Positions 60,990-64,000 of a stretch of 64,000 bases of DNA are shown piece by piece. Every line of letters begins with the position of its first letter. The first letter of the stretch is position 1. The notes under the pieces are model-generated. The model was not told the DNA's origin, did no database searches, and was given only the letters and a program-made list of their open reading frames with translations. Source of the DNA: Azospirillum humicireducens (lineage in GTDB: Bacteria; Pseudomonadota; Alphaproteobacteria; Azospirillales; Azospirillaceae); the NCBI RefSeq assembly GCF_001639105.2, contig NZ_CP015285.1:2534501-2598500 (forward strand). The letters run 5' to 3'. Made by a program: the position numbers and the translations under genes.

Positions 60990-61783
60990 GCGGTCAGTCT
61001 CTTCTCACGGCGAAGCACCTCGCCCGCCAGATGGATGTAGGCCTGGGAGCCGGGGCAGCGCATGTCGTAGATCAGCACCGGCTTGCCGTGGGACGGCGCC
61101 TCCGACACCTTGACGTTGCGCGGGATCACGGTGTCGTACACCTTCTCCCCGAAGAAGCCGCGGACATCCGCCGCCACCATGTCCGACAGATTGTTGCGCT
61201 TGTCGAACATGGTCAGCACGACCCCGTGGATGTCGAGGTTGGGGTTGAAGGCGCGCTTCACCCGCTCGATGGTGCGGACCAGATGGCTGAGACCTTCCAG
61301 CGCGTAGAACTCGCATTGGAGGGGGACCATCACAGCATGCGACGCGACCAGCGCGTTCAGCGTCAGCAGGCCCAGCGCCGGCGGGCAGTCGATCAGGACG
61401 TAGTCATATTCCAGCGCGCTGTTGGCGACGGCCTCGCGCAGCCGGAACTCGCGGCGCTCGGCGCCGACCAGCTCGATCTCCGCGCCCGACAGATCGACCG
61501 ACGAGGTGATGATCGACAGATTCGGCACGGAGGAGGGCGTGGCGGCTTCCTCCAGCGACACGTCATCGAACAGCACATCATAGATCCCGACACGGCGGTC
61601 GGAACGCGGAATGCCGAGGCCAGTGGACGCGTTGCCCTGCGGGTCGAGATCGATCACCAGCACCCGCTTGCCGATGACGGCGAGCGCGGTGGCAAGGTTG
61701 ATCGTCGTCGTGGTCTTGCCCACGCCGCCCTTCTGGTTGGCAATCGCAACCACGCGGGCAAGGGGACGGGTGACGGCAGACAT
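60986..61783 (-). CDS. parA: Chromosome partitioning ATPase ParA
   Basis: Walker-type ATPase of 265 residues with the deviant Walker A KGGVGKTTTTINLA, the catalytic region VIDLDPQGNAS and DCPPALG. It works with ParB. ATG 61783 gives the normal start; the open frame upstream to 61852 overlaps rsmG and is not used. Confidence 0.96.
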   Translation of the reverse strand: MSAVTRPLARVVAIANQKGGVGKTTTTINLATALAVIGKRVLVIDLDPQGNASTGLGIPRSDRRVGIYDVLFDDVSLEEAATPSSVPNLSIITSSVDLSGAEIELVGAERREFRLREAVANSALEYDYVLIDCPPALGLLTLNALVASHAVMVPLQCEFYALEGLSHLVRTIERVKRAFNPNLDIHGVVLTMFDKRNNLSDMVAADVRGFFGEKVYDTVIPRNVKVSEAPSHGKPVLIYDMRCPGSQAYIHLAGEVLRREKRLTA

Positions 61784-61848
61784 GGCAGCCTCTCGGGAGT
61801 CCGGTTGGCGGGAAGAGGGCGGGGGAACAACAGTGTCAGGCACGGTCT

Positions 61849-62463
61849 TCACGCACGCTCAAGGTTGCTCACACGCAGGATGGTTCCGCTGGAATCGGTG
61901 CGGCTGTCAAATCGCTCAGGTTCCATTGTCCAATATTGCGTTACAGCGGTCAATTCGTCGTCCAGCGCTGCGCCCTTCAGGAACAGGCACTTGCCGCGCG
62001 CCCCGATAAAGGGATGGGCCCAGGCGAACAGGTCGGCCAGCGGCGCCAAGGCGCGGGCGGTGACAACGTCCGCCGCGATCCCGGTGACGGTCTCGATCCG
62101 CTTGGTATGAACGGTAACCGGCGCTTCGCAGACGCGGGCAACCTCCCGCAGGAAAGCGCATTTGCGCACATCGCTTTCGATCAGATGCACCTGCGGCACA
62201 CCGAGGATGGCGAGCACCAGACCGGGAAAGCCGGCACCGCTGCCGAGATCGACCAGCACCCGCGTGCCCTCCGGCAGCAGCGGATGAAGCTGGGCGGAAT
62301 CGAGGAAATGGCGTTTCCAGGCCTCCGGCAGGGTGGAGGGACCGACCAGATTGATCTTCGGTTGCCACTTGCGCAGCAGAGCCTCATAGGCGATCAGGCG
62401 GTCGAGCGTTTCACGTGAAACACCGGTGGCCTCCTGAAACGCGGCCGCGTCCAAGCCGCTCAT
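61849..62463 (-). CDS. rsmG: 16S rRNA (guanine527-N7) methyltransferase RsmG
   Basis: SAM-dependent methyltransferase of 204 residues with [16 protein letters not shown] and the preceding KRHFLDS. Its ATG overlaps the mnmG stop (ATGA). A parS-like site lies within its first codons. Confidence 0.95.
   Translation of the reverse strand: MSGLDAAAFQEATGVSRETLDRLIAYEALLRKWQPKINLVGPSTLPEAWKRHFLDSAQLHPLLPEGTRVLVDLGSGAGFPGLVLAILGVPQVHLIESDVRKCAFLREVARVCEAPVTVHTKRIETVTGIAADVVTARALAPLADLFAWAHPFIGARGKCLFLKGAALDDELTAVTQYWTMEPERFDSRTDSSGTILRVSNLERA
62407..62422. other. parS site inside rsmG
   Basis: CGTTTCACGTGAAACA matches parS consensus TGTTTCACGTGAAACA at 15 of 16 positions. It lies about 1.4 kb from parB, in the usual place for chromosomal parS. 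Confidence 0.82.
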
Positions 62464-64000
62464 TCCGCAGCCACTCCGGAGGACGCCGCATCGCGGCGTT
62501 TCACATGACGGAGCAGGGCGACCAGCGCCGCCGGAGTCATGCCGGGAATGCGCGCGGCGGCGCCCAGTGTCGCCGGACGCGACTGGCGCAGCTTCTGCCG
62601 GATTTCGGCGGACAGGCTGCCGATGCCATCGACATCCAGATCGTCGGGCAGGGCGAGGGACTCGTCCTTGCGGAAGGCACGGATGTCGGCCTCCTGCCGG
62701 CCGAGATAGCCGGCATATTTGCCGTCGATCTCCAGCTGCTCGGCGATCTCGGGCGCGATCCCGCCAAGCTCCGGCCACAGGCGGGCGAGGGCGGCGAGAT
62801 CGATGTCGGGATAGCGCAGCAGGTCGGCGGCACTGCGGCGCACGCCATCCTGGTTGACCGCAACGCCCTGGCGGGACAGCTCGACCGGCGTTGCCTGCAG
62901 CGACGCGACCAGGGCGCGGCCGGCGGACAGGGCCGCGCTCTTGGCGGCAAAGACATCGCGGCGCTCGGAGCCGACGCAGCCGATGGCGATGCCCTTGTCG
63001 GTTAGGCGTTGGTCAGCATTGTCGGCGCGCAGCAGCAGACGGTATTCGGCGCGCGACGTGAACATGCGGTAGGGTTCGTTTGTGCCACGGCCGATCAAGT
63101 CGTCGATCAGCACGCCTATATAGGCGTCGGCGCGGTCGAGAACGAATCCGTCCCGGCTGCCGCTTGCCGTCAACGCCGCGTTGATGCCGGCCATCAGGCC
63201 CTGGGCCGCTGCCTCCTCATAGCCGGTGGTCCCGTTGATCTGGCCGGCCAGGAACAGGCACGGCGCCCGACGGGTCTCCAGCGTCGGCTTCAGCTCGCGC
63301 GGATCGACATAGTCGTATTCGATGGCGTAGCCGGGGCGGATCATCACCACCTTCTCCAGCCCCGGCATGCTGGCGAGGATGCCGAGCTGCACGTCGCGGG
63401 GCAGGGAGGTCGAGATGCCGTTGGGATAGACGGTGGGATCGTCCAGCCCTTCCGGTTCGAGGAAGATCTGATGCTTCTCCTTCTCCGCGAAGCGGACGAC
63501 CTTGTCCTCGATGGACGGGCAATAGCGCGGGCCGGTGCCGGTGATCTGGCCGGAATACATCGGGGCGCGGTGCAGGTTGGCACGGATCAGCGCGTGGGCT
63601 TCTTGCGTCGTCCAGGTGATCGCGCAGTCGATCTGCGGTGTATCGATCCGGTCCGTCATATAGGAGAAGGGCGGCGGCGGTGTGTCGCCTGGCTGCTTCT
63701 CCAGCGCATCCCAATCGATGGTGCGCCCGTCGAGCCGCGGCGGGGTGCCCGTCTTCAGCCGGCCGAGCGGAAAGCCGAGACGGGCCAACGTGTCGGACAG
63801 GCCGATGGCCGGCGCTTCACCGACGCGGCCGGCAGGAGTACGCTCCTCGCCGATGTGGATCAGGCCGCGCAGGAAGGTGCCGGTGGTCAGAACCACGGCA
63901 CCGGCGCGGATGGACTCGCCAGCCCCGGTGACGACGCCGGTGATCCGCTGCTCTGCGTCGACGATCAGGTCTTCGGCGCCGCCCGCCTCAATGAACAGGT
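62460..64000 (-). CDS. mnmG: tRNA uridine 5-carboxymethylaminomethyl modification enzyme MnmG (5' end outside window)
   Basis: FAD-dependent enzyme that with MnmE modifies U34 of several tRNAs. The visible C-terminal 513 residues include [41 protein letters not shown] and the helical C-terminal domain ending [10 protein letters not shown]. The reading frame is open to the last base of the window (position 64000), so the N-terminal FAD-binding part lies beyond it. Confidence 0.95.
   Translation of the reverse strand, partial: LFIEAGGAEDLIVDAEQRITGVVTGAGESIRAGAVVLTTGTFLRGLIHIGEERTPAGRVGEAPAIGLSDTLARLGFPLGRLKTGTPPRLDGRTIDWDALEKQPGDTPPPPFSYMTDRIDTPQIDCAITWTTQEAHALIRANLHRAPMYSGQITGTGPRYCPSIEDKVVRFAEKEKHQIFLEPEGLDDPTVYPNGISTSLPRDVQLGILASMPGLEKVVMIRPGYAIEYDYVDPRELKPTLETRRAPCLFLAGQINGTTGYEEAAAQGLMAGINAALTASGSRDGFVLDRADAYIGVLIDDLIGRGTNEPYRMFTSRAEYRLLLRADNADQRLTDKGIAIGCVGSERRDVFAAKSAALSAGRALVASLQATPVELSRQGVAVNQDGVRRSAADLLRYPDIDLAALARLWPELGGIAPEIAEQLEIDGKYAGYLGRQEADIRAFRKDESLALPDDLDVDGIGSLSAEIRQKLRQSRPATLGAAARIPGMTPAALVALLRHVKRRDAASSGVAAE

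Noticed and set aside
62497..62512. A third parS-like sequence at the mnmG end
   Set aside because: Only 11 of 16 positions match, with the central CACGTG broken.

Overview
The window is GC-rich, gene-dense DNA from an alphaproteobacterium, most likely Rhodospirillales close to Azospirillum. The evidence is the gene set: a short-type HPr kinase linked to ChvG/ChvI and a regulatory PTS, a MucR/Ros regulator, ornithine-lipid acyltransferases, aerobic cobaltochelatase CobT, a PstA with an N-terminal extension, and the mnmG-rsmG-parA-parB block with parS-like sites. This taxonomic call is an inference from gene content; no database search was possible.

Layout. 1-7.8 kb: 3' end of a GxxExxY protein gene, cobT, a membrane class III nucleotide cyclase, an M48 peptidase with LysM, a divergent nuclease-like protein and a cytochrome c. 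7.8-18.8 kb: a carbon/nitrogen control locus with EI (ptsP), HPr, an EIIA of mannose type, rapZ, hprK, a coiled-coil protein, the ChvG/ChvI two-component pair, a HugZ-like flavin protein and a GTP-dependent PEP carboxykinase. 18.8-24.4 kb: small and poorly known genes, including a zinc-ribbon protein with repeated helical motifs, an AT-rich patch and tRNA-Gly(CCC). 24.4-31.5 kb: olsB-olsA for ornithine lipids, mucR, tusA-like, tsaB-rimI, a VanX-like dipeptidase and a degenerate polysaccharide deacetylase. 31.5-36.7 kb: dnaK-dnaJ and a diguanylate cyclase. 36.7-45.6 kb: thpR, an aldo/keto reductase, a FIST sensor protein, tesA divergent from ybbA-ybbP, a Bax-inhibitor protein and a SAM hydrolase. 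45.8-53 kb: the phosphate regulon phoR-pstS-pstC-pstA-pstB-phoB with a clear Pho box but no phoU. 53-60 kb: an XRE/cupin regulator with a GNAT enzyme, maeB, rph-rdgB-hemW and folA. 60-64 kb: parB-parA-rsmG-mnmG, with mnmG cut by the window end.

How the parts fit. PEP metabolism recurs: PEP carboxykinase makes PEP, EI/HPr/EIIA read the PEP state, HprK phosphorylates HPr, and malic enzyme links malate to pyruvate. ChvG/ChvI is known in other alphaproteobacteria to control genes of this locus. PhoR/PhoB control phosphate uptake. ParA/ParB with two parS-like sites mark a chromosomal, near-origin position.

The signals most worth following are a paired 16-bp palindrome upstream of dnaK, the repeat-bearing zinc-ribbon protein at 19883-21559, a nearly T-free leader upstream of pckG, and a family of GC-rich intergenic palindromes that runs into the ends of genes.
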